From the NCBI GenBank assembly GCA_026014595.1, contig JAOZHY010000048.1:1-64000 (forward strand): a stretch of DNA of 64,000 nucleotides, read 5' to 3'. Shown here piece by piece: positions 1 through 9,708 of this stretch. A program made the translations under genes and the position numbers. This stretch comes from Candidatus Bathyarchaeota archaeon. Its GTDB lineage: Archaea; Thermoproteota; Bathyarchaeia; Bathyarchaeales; Bathycorpusculaceae. Numbering within the stretch: position 1 is the first letter of the stretch; each line of letters starts with the position of its first letter. Below the pieces are notes generated by a model, which was not told the DNA's origin, did not search any database, and saw only the letters and a program-made list of their open reading frames with translations.

Positions 1-2
1 AT

Positions 3-107
3 GATGCGGTAAGGTTCCACTTCCGCGATGATGCCTTGCAAGCGCTAGACATGGGTGCAGCAACCCTTGAAAAAGTAATTGCTTGCTTGCAGAAATGCGT
101 AGTATAA
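3..107 (+). CDS. C-terminal fragment of a protein truncated by the window edge (…DAVRFHFRDDALQALDMGAATLEKVIACLQKCVV*)
   Basis: Open frame from window start to TAA at 105-107. Confidence 0.5.
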   Translation, partial: DAVRFHFRDDALQALDMGAATLEKVIACLQKCVV

Positions 108-109
108 AA

Positions 110-600
110 AAGGCGCTCTCTAAAAGTTTCCTGAAAAAAAATAATCTTTTTTTTAAAAAAAAATTCCAGCAACAACAAAAATTTCCAGAAAAAAAGTTGT
201 GACCAGAAAAAATATTTTGAGAAAAAATAGTTTGTAAGAAAAAAATATTTTTTTCGCTTAACAAAAAAATTCTCAAAATTTTCCACAAGAAAATTTTTTC
301 TCCATTAGTTTTTTTCCAGAAACTTTTAGCCCTGCCCCCAAATATTTTTCCATGTGCAGGGGTGAGCGTGTTTAGATTTTTTTTGGGAAATTGGAATTTT
401 TCAACGCTTGTTTAAAATTTCCATAGTTAAAGTTTTTTATCTTTAAAAAAATAAATTATTTTAGAGATTTTTAGGTTTTTCCCATGCAAAAATCGCCGAC
501 ATAATGGACTATTGCCCATAATATAATTTTAGGTAATAGTTGGATGTTTATATGCAAAAAGAAGCCTAAAACAAGCCCCTTTCAATTATGAATAAATCGC
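110..600. other. Extremely A/T-rich non-coding tract with homopolymeric A and T runs
   Basis: Direct reading: many A7-A9/T7-T9 runs, no credible ORF, lies just downstream of the recombinase. Confidence 0.8.
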
Positions 601-604
601 AGCG

Positions 605-1258
605 CTAAGTTTCTTGACCTATTTCCCGTTGGATAATATCCATAGCAAAGCGCCTGACATAATTAAAACCTGTCTGCACGCTTTCTAAGTCGAGCCTTCG
701 CTGCACTTTGAAGGCGCCGATGATTGAAGGGTCGGCTTTCACCACGTCTGACGCCGCGGTTTCTCTGAAAAGGTGGCACCATGCTTTCTCAGTTATTGCC
801 CTAACCAGATTGAATATCTGTCTGCCAGTAATCGCTTTATCGCCTATGATTGTGTAGCCTTGACCCCAGAGGCTCTTAGTTTGTGGAAAATAGTATTTTG
901 GCACAGGGGCTAAACTCTGCAGATAATTAAGGTATTCGAGAACGGGTTTAGTCAACGGGTCGGAGAGTGGAATTGATTTTTGAGAACGTTTGGTTATGAC
1001 GTTTTGCCGTCGCTTCTTGCTCAATGTAAACGTTATATGCAAAAAGTCGTTCTCAACTTTGAAGTCTGACAGCTCCAGCCGTGCTACCTCGCTTCGCCGT
1101 TTTCCTGTCAAGCGGAGGATGCACAGCAAAGCTGAGGTCCTTAGGCGGTAAAAAGTTTCAGGGATCGCCTCGGCCTCTCTTAGCATTTCGGCAAACTCTG
1201 CGTCGCCGATCACGTCTTTTCGGTTCACGCGCTCAGGATTACCACGTACAAACGTCAA
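605..1258 (-). CDS. Tyrosine recombinase / phage-type integrase (catalytic-domain type)
   Basis: Motifs LTGKRRSEVARLEL (Arg I), CHLFRETAA (HxxR), TGFNYVRRF (Tyr nucleophile). TTG start at 1258 overlaps the stop of the upstream zinc-ribbon ORF; the ORF track start at 1333 overlaps that ORF. Confidence 0.8.
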   Translation of the reverse strand: MTFVRGNPERVNRKDVIGDAEFAEMLREAEAIPETFYRLRTSALLCILRLTGKRRSEVARLELSDFKVENDFLHITFTLSKKRRQNVITKRSQKSIPLSDPLTKPVLEYLNYLQSLAPVPKYYFPQTKSLWGQGYTIIGDKAITGRQIFNLVRAITEKAWCHLFRETAASDVVKADPSIIGAFKVQRRLDLESVQTGFNYVRRFAMDIIQREIGQET

Positions 1259-1413
1259 GCTGCCCGCCTCAAAATCTTGCTGTTTTTCCTGTGAAGTCTT
1301 ACCTCGATAACTGCGCAACTTGGGTTCCAGCATTCAAGGCGGCGCTGCCTGTGGTTATAGCGCATTTTTGCGCCGCAGTCTGGGCACGCAAGCGCTAAAC
1401 GTTGACGGCTCAT
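1255..1413 (-). CDS. 52-aa zinc-ribbon mini-protein (MSRQRLALACPDCGAKMRYNHRQRRLECWNPSCAVIEVRLHRKNSKILRRAA)
   Basis: Read from the sequence (below the ORF-track size cut-off). CPDC…C…C pattern; ATG overlaps upstream TGA (ATGA). Confidence 0.7.
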   Translation of the reverse strand: MSRQRLALACPDCGAKMRYNHRQRRLECWNPSCAVIEVRLHRKNSKILRRAA

Positions 1414-1628
1414 TTTTGGAAAACCTGCCTAAGTTTATCCTCTTCCGCCTGCTGCTGCAAGTATTTTTCAGCCAACATGACCGACACGTACAGCCCGAAA
1501 GAAACTAAAACGATGCAAAGTTTCCAGTGCCATTCAAGGCTGCTTTTTAGTGCCAAGCCCCCAACTAAGAGCGCCATGAAACCCAGAGCCAAAGCGGACT
1601 TGGAAAAATTGCCGAATCCAACGGACAT
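1410..1628 (-). CDS. Small membrane protein with two hydrophobic segments
   Basis: ORF; ATG at 1628 directly follows the upstream TAA (TAAATG). Confidence 0.65.
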   Translation of the reverse strand: MSVGFGNFSKSALALGFMALLVGGLALKSSLEWHWKLCIVLVSFGLYVSVMLAEKYLQQQAEEDKLRQVFQK

Positions 1629-3581
1629 TTAGCCCCGCCTCTCGCTCCATTTTCGTGGTTTACTTCCCAACAACACAGCAGCCGCAGCCACAACAATTAC
1701 CGCGGCGACGGCTGCAATTATGAGGAAAAACAACCAGCCCCGGTTAACTGTTTCTTTATTTTGCGGCGGCTGCGATGGCGGGGGCTGTGTTGCAGGTTCT
1801 GCGCCTGGGTTCCCTGGAATCAGATTCCAGACCACAACCGCGGGTGTGGCGGTGAAGTTGACGTTTTGCCCCGTTTCACAGTCATATAAACCCGAGACGC
1901 TGTACGTGTGCACCGCAGGCACCGCCGAGAAATCAGCGAAGCAGGGCAGCGAGGCGTTCTCCAAAAAGAGAACCCCGTCCTTAGTGATGTTTACAACGTA
2001 GTCGGTGTAGCCGTTGCCGTTTTTGGTTACTGCAACGTTAACCTGCACAGCGTCCCCCTGAATAACGGGGATTCTCTCCGACGTGTAAGTCAGGACAACA
2101 TTGTAATCTCCTTGCGTTAAAGTGAAGTTGTATAGGTTACTTGCGGCCCAGTTGTTTGCGGTGTCGTTAGCGTAGATTTTAGCAGAGACTACGTTTCCTA
2201 TGGTTTCATTCCACGTTAAATTTAAAGTGATTGGGTTGGATGTGAATGCTGTTGTTGTTTCGTTTTTCCAACTTCCGGTATTGTTGTGGCTCCAAACGTA
2301 GTGGCTGACCGCTTTATTATCTGAGATGTTCGTTGACAACTGAGCTGCTTTTCCAGCTTTGGTTGTATTGGCTGAAATGGAGCTAAAAGTTGGTGGGTCT
2401 TCGTCTGGTGGGGTAATGTTTAAAAACGCGAATTTCACGTTGTAGGGGCTCTCAGTTTTAGTCATGTAAATTGCTGTTATGTAATTACCATACTGGTCTG
2501 AGCAAGCAACCTTTTCCGATGTTAACACTTCACTTTCCTCACTGACCCAGTCTGTTGCAGCACTCCAAGTACTGCCGCCGTCTACTGATGTTTGATAGTA
2601 AATATGGTTAGCTACTGCTCCTGAAGGTTGTCCACTGGTTTTAGTTGCCCAAAAACAATAAAGTGTCTCGTTGTTTGCTATGCTTATAGATGGATATGTA
2701 GCGGCTGCCACGCCAAGTTTAATTTCTGAGAGCGCGGTAAAGCTGTTTGAGGAGTAAACGTACTGTGTATGAAATAATCCCCAAACTGAACCATTCCATG
2801 TCCGGTAAGCGATATGCACGGTGTCGCCTTGAGCAACAGCGCAAAACTGTTCAGGGTCTTGGATGAATGTTGGAGTTGCCACTTCATCCCCCCATGCTGA
2901 ACCGTTCCAAAGGCGCGTTCTAATGGGGTTGCCGTTTACCGCGTAGATTGTAAGCATCTTCTCCTCCGTTAAAGGCAAAATTGTGAAGTCCCAAAGTCCA
3001 GACTGCGGCGCAAGTTGATATGGAAAGCCGTTGGGTGTGGCACCCCAAGTGCCGTCAGTGTTTCCACTTTTTATTATATACGGATAATAGTTGTCTGAGT
3101 ATGCTATCCATGCATACCCGTTGTTGTCAACGGCGACGTATGGGAAAAAGGTTTGGTTGTATGTGGTTGCAATAACCTGTTCAGCGGCGCTCCAAGTGAT
3201 TGTGCCGTCTATGTTAGGCGTGCCTTGTCGATAATACAGTTGCCCGCCAGACGTATAAGCGTAATTTAAATGTGTTCCGTCGAAGTTTACGGAGAAATCG
3301 TATCCGCTTGCGGCTTCTCTAATAGCTGCTGTGCTTGTCCACGTTCCCCCGTTTAAGCTCGTTGCATAAACTAAATGTGTGCCATTTGCGTAGAAAATCC
3401 AGAAACGGTTTTTCGCGTAAAAGGTTCTGTCTTGGTATGGATAAGCAAATGCGTTTTGCCTTGTGGAAGTCCCTGCAATGTTTGGCTCCTGCGCTTTTGT
3501 AAGGTTCACTTGGTAAAGTCCTAAGAACATTGCCGAAACTAACAAAGCAACGAAAATTGTTGACAAAAATTTAGCTTTCAT
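1629..3581 (-). CDS. Secreted, C-terminally TM-anchored protein with BNR/sialidase-like repeats
   Basis: Signal-like N-terminus MKAKFLSTIFVALLVSAMFLGLYQV; SVDGGSTWSAATDW BNR-like motif; C-terminal TM plus basic tail. Start chosen at MKAKF (3581), coupled to the upstream micro-ORF. Confidence 0.7.
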   Translation of the reverse strand: MKAKFLSTIFVALLVSAMFLGLYQVNLTKAQEPNIAGTSTRQNAFAYPYQDRTFYAKNRFWIFYANGTHLVYATSLNGGTWTSTAAIREAASGYDFSVNFDGTHLNYAYTSGGQLYYRQGTPNIDGTITWSAAEQVIATTYNQTFFPYVAVDNNGYAWIAYSDNYYPYIIKSGNTDGTWGATPNGFPYQLAPQSGLWDFTILPLTEEKMLTIYAVNGNPIRTRLWNGSAWGDEVATPTFIQDPEQFCAVAQGDTVHIAYRTWNGSVWGLFHTQYVYSSNSFTALSEIKLGVAAATYPSISIANNETLYCFWATKTSGQPSGAVANHIYYQTSVDGGSTWSAATDWVSEESEVLTSEKVACSDQYGNYITAIYMTKTESPYNVKFAFLNITPPDEDPPTFSSISANTTKAGKAAQLSTNISDNKAVSHYVWSHNNTGSWKNETTTAFTSNPITLNLTWNETIGNVVSAKIYANDTANNWAASNLYNFTLTQGDYNVVLTYTSERIPVIQGDAVQVNVAVTKNGNGYTDYVVNITKDGVLFLENASLPCFADFSAVPAVHTYSVSGLYDCETGQNVNFTATPAVVVWNLIPGNPGAEPATQPPPSQPPQNKETVNRGWLFFLIIAAVAAVIVVAAAAVLLGSKPRKWSERRG

Positions 3582-3664
3582 TTTTTGCGCCTCTGTTTTT
3601 GCATGCGCCAGTAGCGCCTCAGCTCCGTGTCTGGTTTGCGTGGTCTGCCTCTTTGCTTTGCCAT
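3578..3664 (-). CDS. 28-aa AT-hook micro-protein (MAKQRGRPRKPDTELRRYWRMQKQRRKK)
   Basis: Read from the sequence; RGRPRKP is an AT-hook core; TGA overlaps the next ATG (ATGA at 3581-3578). Confidence 0.5.
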   Translation of the reverse strand: MAKQRGRPRKPDTELRRYWRMQKQRRKK

Positions 3665-3854
3665 GGCTGCTCAAAAAAAACTGTTTTTCCAAGAATTTAA
3701 AATACGTTTAAAATGTTTTAGAATGGAAAAGACTTGAGGTTTTTGCGTGGTTTAGCCTACCCTTTTTTGTTAAAAAACGCTTAGTCGTCTACATGGTGAA
3801 CGCTGTTGCGGCGATATTGTGAAATGTGTAAAAACTGTAAAAGTGTAAACCACA

Positions 3855-4082
3855 TCAGCGTTTCCGTTTCTGAGCAGGGACAACTTGCAGCTCCATGTCT
3901 ATTTTCTCAAGCACAGCAAACAACTCGCTGGTTAAAGTGTTGAACCTTGCTGGGCTGCGCCGCCTGAACTGCGTGAGCTGGTAGCGCCTACGCATGAACG
4001 CGTTATAGTTGCTGCGCTGAGACGTGTCACCATCACATAAAAGCGCTGGCAGCTTCTTGACTACACGTTTAGCGTTCACCAT
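3855..4082 (-). CDS. Small basic hypothetical protein
   Basis: ORF on the same strand as the 605-3664 cassette. Confidence 0.4.
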   Translation of the reverse strand: MVNAKRVVKKLPALLCDGDTSQRSNYNAFMRRRYQLTQFRRRSPARFNTLTSELFAVLEKIDMELQVVPAQKRKR

Positions 4083-4337
4083 GCGCTAAAACTCTCCAAA
4101 AAAAAGAGGGGAAGATTGGGGAGACATCACCAATTTGCGCGGGTTACAGCCAACACACCAGCCTATCCTTGAACCCGCCTTCTCTTAAAGGAACAATATA
4201 CTACAAGAAAAACGAAACCCTGTAGCGAGATTGGCAGCGTCAACACTTGCTAAAAAGAGCCTTATTTTCGCGAGGCAGCTTAAAATAGGTGTGCGTCCAA
4301 TTTTGGGAAAATAACTAACCGGGGAAATATAGGGCGG

Positions 4338-5006
4338 ATGACGACTGCTAAAAAGGCGTTGCTGGCGTTCGCAATTATTATCCTTATAATGTCATCGTCT
4401 TCGATGATTTTGTTCTTGGCGATCGGCAACGTGAACAATACTGGCTTAATTCGCGTGGCCTGTGTAGGAGACAGCATCACAGAAGGGTCAGGATACACCG
4501 TGAACCTACAAGCCATGCTTGGCGCTGACTACATGGTGGGTAACTTCGGAGTTTCCGGCTCAACAGTAATGCTCAACTCGGATAAACCCTACATGAATCA
4601 ATCGGCATTTCACAAGGCGAAGCTGTTCCAACCGTCCATCGTGGTGATTATGCTAGGCACCAATGACGCCAGAGAAAACGTGACCGAATTAGTTGAGAAG
4701 TTTCAAGCTGATTACAAGAGGCTAATTGAGGCATATCAAACGCTTGAAAGCAACCCTCAGATTTGGCTGGTGAAGCCACCTCCAATCTTCGAAAACAACT
4801 TAGACTTGAGCAACGCGAACTTGGAGCAGGATGTAATCCCCTGCATAGACCAAGTGGCAAATGAACTTGACTTATCCACGATTGACGTTAATCGGCTTTT
4901 ATTAGAGCACCCTGAGTATTTCGGCGATGGCGTTCACCCCAACAGCGAAGCTGCATATCTCATTGCTAGTGAAATCAGCCAAGCTGTCACTGTTAACGGT
5001 TCCTAA
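4338..5006 (+). CDS. SGNH/GDSL-family hydrolase
   Basis: Motifs CVGDSITEG, MLGTNDAR, DGVHPN. Confidence 0.85.
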   Translation: MTTAKKALLAFAIIILIMSSSSMILFLAIGNVNNTGLIRVACVGDSITEGSGYTVNLQAMLGADYMVGNFGVSGSTVMLNSDKPYMNQSAFHKAKLFQPSIVVIMLGTNDARENVTELVEKFQADYKRLIEAYQTLESNPQIWLVKPPPIFENNLDLSNANLEQDVIPCIDQVANELDLSTIDVNRLLLEHPEYFGDGVHPNSEAAYLIASEISQAVTVNGS

Positions 5007-5071
5007 ACCAACACCTTTTTAAGCGGCGTGATTTTTTGGACACTGCATTTTGGAAAAGAGAGAATAGACCG

Positions 5072-5686
5072 TTATTGTCTGGTCAGTATAAGGCTGTTAG
5101 TTGCGGTGTAGACTTGCTGCTCGTATGCCATACTCCAGTGATCATTCCAGGTTGCTGTAATTATGTCAGTGGTGAAGTTGCATTCGGCTATGGTGCGGTC
5201 TCCTGTTTTGAGCGTTAAGCGTGTCCCGCTGATTACGCCCTTGAGGAACATAGGCGAAACATCAGGCGTGTATCCTGAATCCGCGACTAACTGGCGGTTG
5301 GAAACCGTGAACCGCGCCTCAACATCTACGACGTTCTCATCGCTTGCCGCAGTGATAATCCAAGTCATCGAGCGGTTTTCTGAACCCACATCTTGGAGTT
5401 CGCCGAAAGTTGCAAAGTCAGTTTTGATGTAGAACGTTACTGGAAACGAGGTTTTCCATGTGCCCTCCAATTTTCTTGCGGGAGTCAGCGATGTAGCGCC
5501 CTGTGTATCCGTGTTTGTTGAGGGCTGAAATTCATCAAAAAAGCCCAAATAATAAAATGAAGCAAAAACAACAACAAAAGCTATGATTATTATCGCTACG
5601 GTCTGCAGTTTTGCCATTTTCTTCGGCGCTTGTTTAGCGGAGTCGGATGCGGTCAACAATTCACCATTTCTTGAATCAGACCGCAT
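5072..5686 (-). CDS. Membrane-anchored hypothetical protein (start may be 5617, MAKLQTVAIII)
   Basis: ORF with N-terminal TM segment. Confidence 0.6.
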   Translation of the reverse strand: MRSDSRNGELLTASDSAKQAPKKMAKLQTVAIIIIAFVVVFASFYYLGFFDEFQPSTNTDTQGATSLTPARKLEGTWKTSFPVTFYIKTDFATFGELQDVGSENRSMTWIITAASDENVVDVEARFTVSNRQLVADSGYTPDVSPMFLKGVISGTRLTLKTGDRTIAECNFTTDIITATWNDHWSMAYEQQVYTATNSLILTRQ

Positions 5687-5933
5687 AAGCAGTTAACTGT
5701 TGCGTCGCCAAAATACTTTTGCTGAATACATAGCTGCTCCCCAGAGTGCTGATACGTTTCTTTTAAATAAGGGGGCTTTTGGCGAAGAAGAGCAGCACCA
5801 AATTGACATAAGATTAGCACAGATTGACAAAAGGTCAGCCATTGAATATTGGCAAGATTCTCTTCTTTCTCCAACTTCTCGTCTTGCACTTCTTCGGATT
5901 CACCGTTTCCTTCCTTCAAGAAATGCAGCACGC

Positions 5934-7634
5934 CTAGCCCAGCTTGGCTTGTTTGTTCTTAATTATTTTCTCCAGGTTAATTTCGAAAGTAGCCGCAGGA
6001 TTCTCCAGTTTCCACGCCTCAAGCACACCCGGATAAACCTCACCAACCACACCCACCTCTTCGTCGTTGACCACAACCGCGCCAACTCTTCCCTCAATAA
6101 AGCTGGGGTGCGCGGTTTCCCGTATTTGCCAGTCCACGCCGAAGTTCATGAAAAACGCGTCCAAAGCGGATTTGATTTCGGTGAAGCCAGCCGCTGAATG
6201 CGACGTGACTGCTGCAAGCCAATCCTCATCGCGTGTCTTTGTCTCCTTCGACTCGTCCAGCAGCGTAACCTTGCCCAGCTCGAAGATTCTCTGCGGAAAC
6301 TCCACCGACTGGTTGCTGCTAAGGAACTCCATTAAGCTGGGCAACAGCCAGTTCCGCAGACACGTCATCGTCACCACCTTAGGATTCGCCACCTCCACAA
6401 CCCGCGTTCTCTCACAGTTCATCCTGTCAAACAGCGTCTCAGGATTCGTCAAGTTATACGTCAAAACCTCCTGATAACCCAGCCCAACCAGCAACTCACG
6501 CGCAACATCCAGCAAACGCTGCTCAGGCTTCACGCAGCCAGTTGTAGGCAACTCACGCCAAACAGGCTTAATGTTGTTGTAACCGTAAGCAACGGCGACA
6601 TCTTCAACCAAATCCACAGGATGCATCACGTCCACACGATAGCAAGGCACCAAAACCCCAACGCTTTCAACGCTGACGCTTTCCACGCCGAACCCTGCGG
6701 TCAGCAGCAGCTCCGCAATTTGCTTCGCGGAGAGCCGCAAGCCCAAAATCTTGTTCGTGTAATCTACGTGTAACTCCATCAATCGGCTTCGAAAGTCAGG
6801 GGTAACCACCCTTAAACCGTCAGACTCGTACTGCATAGTCGCTGCGAAAACCCTGCCGCCCCTGTCAACCAAAGCCAAAGTCACAAGCTTTAAAGTGTTA
6901 AGCACCGTCTCATGCACGGTTCCCGTAACCTCCACAAGCACGTCACGCGTTTCCGCCGTCACGCGTCCCAAATCGTTCGAGTTGATTATGGGCGGAAAAC
7001 TCAGCACCTTGTTCTGCGAGTCCATTATTATCGGGTAAACCTCATGCCGCTTCACGATGCTGCCGTACTCGATTCCCTTCGGATGCTGCTCCAGAATCTC
7101 CGCAAGACTCAGCGAATCGCTGAAGCCCAACGGCACAAACCTCACCGCTTCCGGCTTCACAACTTTGTAACTCAACGGCGGAACAATCAGGCTGTAATCG
7201 TAAAGCCCAATGGAGGTTTTCTGCCGGTTTCTGCCGTAAGTCTGGTCAAGCTTATCCTGCAGGTGCATGAGCCCACGAATCACCGTATCCGACAAAGCAA
7301 CGTTCTTGACGACTGCACATCCCATGAATGGTCGAATGGTTCTGAGCCGCGAATCCACGGAGACATCCACCACAGCCTCGCCGACAATGTACTCCTTAAG
7401 CCCTTTTTCGATGCCAAGGTAGCCGCGAAGCGCTCTAGCTAAGCCTTCAACGCTCCAAAGGTCAGGGCGGTTCGTGTCCTTAATCTCGATGCTCGCAATG
7501 CCCTCTTGCCGGTTGTAGAGTTTCACTTCGCCCTTAACAAACGCCAAATCAGAATCCAGCTTCTCCACGTCACCGCGGTACGCAACGCCCAGAAGCTTCT
7601 TCAACTCGCCTAAGTCAACATCTATCGTGGGCAT
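5934..7634 (-). CDS. pheT: Phenylalanine--tRNA ligase subunit beta (archaeal type)
   Basis: MPTIDVDLGELKKLLG…; B3/B4 and B5 domain sequence; adjacent to pheS. Confidence 0.95.
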   Translation of the reverse strand: MPTIDVDLGELKKLLGVAYRGDVEKLDSDLAFVKGEVKLYNRQEGIASIEIKDTNRPDLWSVEGLARALRGYLGIEKGLKEYIVGEAVVDVSVDSRLRTIRPFMGCAVVKNVALSDTVIRGLMHLQDKLDQTYGRNRQKTSIGLYDYSLIVPPLSYKVVKPEAVRFVPLGFSDSLSLAEILEQHPKGIEYGSIVKRHEVYPIIMDSQNKVLSFPPIINSNDLGRVTAETRDVLVEVTGTVHETVLNTLKLVTLALVDRGGRVFAATMQYESDGLRVVTPDFRSRLMELHVDYTNKILGLRLSAKQIAELLLTAGFGVESVSVESVGVLVPCYRVDVMHPVDLVEDVAVAYGYNNIKPVWRELPTTGCVKPEQRLLDVARELLVGLGYQEVLTYNLTNPETLFDRMNCERTRVVEVANPKVVTMTCLRNWLLPSLMEFLSSNQSVEFPQRIFELGKVTLLDESKETKTRDEDWLAAVTSHSAAGFTEIKSALDAFFMNFGVDWQIRETAHPSFIEGRVGAVVVNDEEVGVVGEVYPGVLEAWKLENPAATFEINLEKIIKNKQAKLG

Positions 7635-7636
7635 GG

Positions 7637-9163
7637 TTAAGCCACCTGTTTCCTCCTGAGCCAATCAAGGTCTTGGCTAAAAATGTAGCGAATATCATCG
7701 ATGCCTGCACGCATCATAAATAGGCGGTCAACACCCAAACCCCAAGCGATGACGGGAACCTGCACGCCCAAAGGCAACGTGACTTCTGGACGGAAAATTC
7801 CGGAGCCGCCGAACTCAATCCAGCCGTAACCTTCCTTGTAAGCGCTTAACTCGACGCTGGGTTCCGTGAACGGGAAGTAATCGGGCTTAAAGCGGACTTT
7901 GTCTGCTCCGGCGATTTCACGGGCGAACTTTTCCAGCACGCCCAGCAAGTCCCTGAGCGTTAAGTGCTCATCGACCACGATGCCTTCAACCTGGTTGAAT
8001 TCGCTGAGGTGTGTTTTGTCGATGACTTCTGGTCTGTAAACGCGTGCAATGGAGAAGTATCGACTTGGCACTTCAAGGTCTTTGCTGAGGAGCGTGCGTG
8101 CGCTGAGGCATGTGCCGTGCCCTCGCAAAATCAGGCGTTCGGCTTCGCGTATGGCGTATGTGCTGTGCCATCCTGTGGAGCCTGTTTTCCAACCGTTCTC
8201 ATGCGTTTCTTTAACGTGTTCCACGGCGGTTTTGTACTTGCTGATGTCGCCGTAAGCTGGGCTTTTGACATAGTAGATGTCGGATGGTTCGCGTGCAGGA
8301 TGGTCTTGGGGCGTGTACAGGGCGTCGAAGTTGAAGAAAGCGGTTTCCACGCTGGTTCCAGTCATTTCTTTGAAGCCGAGTTGGACAAGTTTCATGCGGA
8401 CTTCTTCGAGGAAGCTGAGGTAAGGATGTTTTTTTCCAGGCCAAGTTTTGGCTACTGGGGCCTGGATGTTATACTTTTGGAGATTGACTTTTCGCCATTT
8501 GCCCGTGATTATGTGTTCAGGTGTGAGCTGCGTTATTTCTGCTGCGGCAGCTCTGCGAGTTGCAGCGTGTAAGCCTGCATGTGTGATTTCGAGTTTACGT
8601 TTGGTCTTCGGCTCAACGGTGAGCAGTTTGCGTTTTTTTAGGGTTTCCACGGCTGACTGGAGTTCTGGTGTTAAGTCTTCAAGTGTGGTTTGTTGTCGGG
8701 CGCTGAGGAATGTGAGCAAGGCTTCGTCGTTTTCTTCTGGAATCACGACTTGGTGTAAGCGTGGGTCTGCTATGCGGACTGTGTTGGTTGCTGAATCGTA
8801 AATTGCCCATTTTTTCCTGATTGCCCATCCAAGCGCGATTTGCTTGAACTGCGGTTCCAAGCCTGCTTTTTCTGCGGCTTGGTTTAGGTTTGCGGCTCCG
8901 CCAAGTGCTGCTACAGCTTTGATTAGCCTGCGTTCAGGTAAGCCGTTTTTGGCGTGATGTTCGCCTTCGCTGGTTAACCTGAGTTGGGTTTGCTGTTCCG
9001 CGTAGATTTTTACGAGGTCTTTTTCTTTCAGCGTCAGTGCTACGCGCATTACGGCTGCGTCTGGAAAACCGCATTCGGCGATGAGGTCTTCTACTGTGGC
9101 TGTTCCGCCAAACTTTTCCAGAGCGGAGAGGATTTTTTGTTCGTGCGCTCTAAGCTCGACCAT
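7637..9163 (-). CDS. pheS: Phenylalanine--tRNA ligase subunit alpha
   Basis: Class II motifs: PEVIDKTHLSEFNQVEG, FRPEVTLPLG, WGLGVDRLFM. Confidence 0.95.
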   Translation of the reverse strand: MVELRAHEQKILSALEKFGGTATVEDLIAECGFPDAAVMRVALTLKEKDLVKIYAEQQTQLRLTSEGEHHAKNGLPERRLIKAVAALGGAANLNQAAEKAGLEPQFKQIALGWAIRKKWAIYDSATNTVRIADPRLHQVVIPEENDEALLTFLSARQQTTLEDLTPELQSAVETLKKRKLLTVEPKTKRKLEITHAGLHAATRRAAAAEITQLTPEHIITGKWRKVNLQKYNIQAPVAKTWPGKKHPYLSFLEEVRMKLVQLGFKEMTGTSVETAFFNFDALYTPQDHPAREPSDIYYVKSPAYGDISKYKTAVEHVKETHENGWKTGSTGWHSTYAIREAERLILRGHGTCLSARTLLSKDLEVPSRYFSIARVYRPEVIDKTHLSEFNQVEGIVVDEHLTLRDLLGVLEKFAREIAGADKVRFKPDYFPFTEPSVELSAYKEGYGWIEFGGSGIFRPEVTLPLGVQVPVIAWGLGVDRLFMMRAGIDDIRYIFSQDLDWLRRKQVA

Positions 9164-9392
9164 GCTTCATGTGCCCTTCGTTATCGTGAATTGCTACGTT
9201 CGTTATGCATAGTTCTTACGTCGCAAATAAAAGCATGCTGATGCAATGACGCGTAACTGTCGTGTGAAAAAAGACTATAGCACCTCTATCTATAGCTTGA
9301 AATGCTGAGAGAACCGCGTAGAGAAACTCTGTTTACCGTGGATTGTGTGGTTGGTTCTTAGCCGTCAAGCTTTTTAGTGGGAAGCATCTTAG

Positions 9393-9692
9393 ATGAGTGT
9401 CGGTGTTGTTATGGAGAAGACTGTTCAGAAGTATTTGGTTATGATTAAGTTGAGCCCGAACATGGCTGCGAAACTGTACGAGCCGCTGATGGAGTTCGGT
9501 GAATCGCCCATCAAATGCGTGAAGCTTGAGGAAGCTTACCAAGTGTTTGGTGAGTGGGATTTCGCTATTCTGTTTCAAGCTGACACCAACGCGAACGCTT
9601 TGCATTTTGTCGGAGACAAAATTCGCTTGATTGAGGGGGTCTTGGAGACTTTCACCATACCGCTGGCGCCCATAAAGACCTACCGCAAATAA
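9393..9692 (+). CDS. Small alpha/beta protein resembling a stand-alone Lrp/AsnC ligand-binding or GYD-like domain
   Basis: Pattern KYLVMIKLSPN…VFGEWDFAILFQAD. Confidence 0.4.
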   Translation: MSVGVVMEKTVQKYLVMIKLSPNMAAKLYEPLMEFGESPIKCVKLEEAYQVFGEWDFAILFQADTNANALHFVGDKIRLIEGVLETFTIPLAPIKTYRK

Positions 9693-9708
9693 CTGTGGAT
9701 AAGAGGCA

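Noticed and set aside
5653-5931. 92-aa minus ORF between pheT and the 5072 gene
   Set aside because: No recognisable motif and overlaps the probable N-terminus of the adjacent gene; cannot be supported.
7964-8572. Long plus-strand ORF antisense to pheS (similarly 6912-7442, 28405-29187, 31582-31992)
   Set aside because: Low-complexity, family-less translations opposite well-supported conserved genes; typical shadow ORFs.
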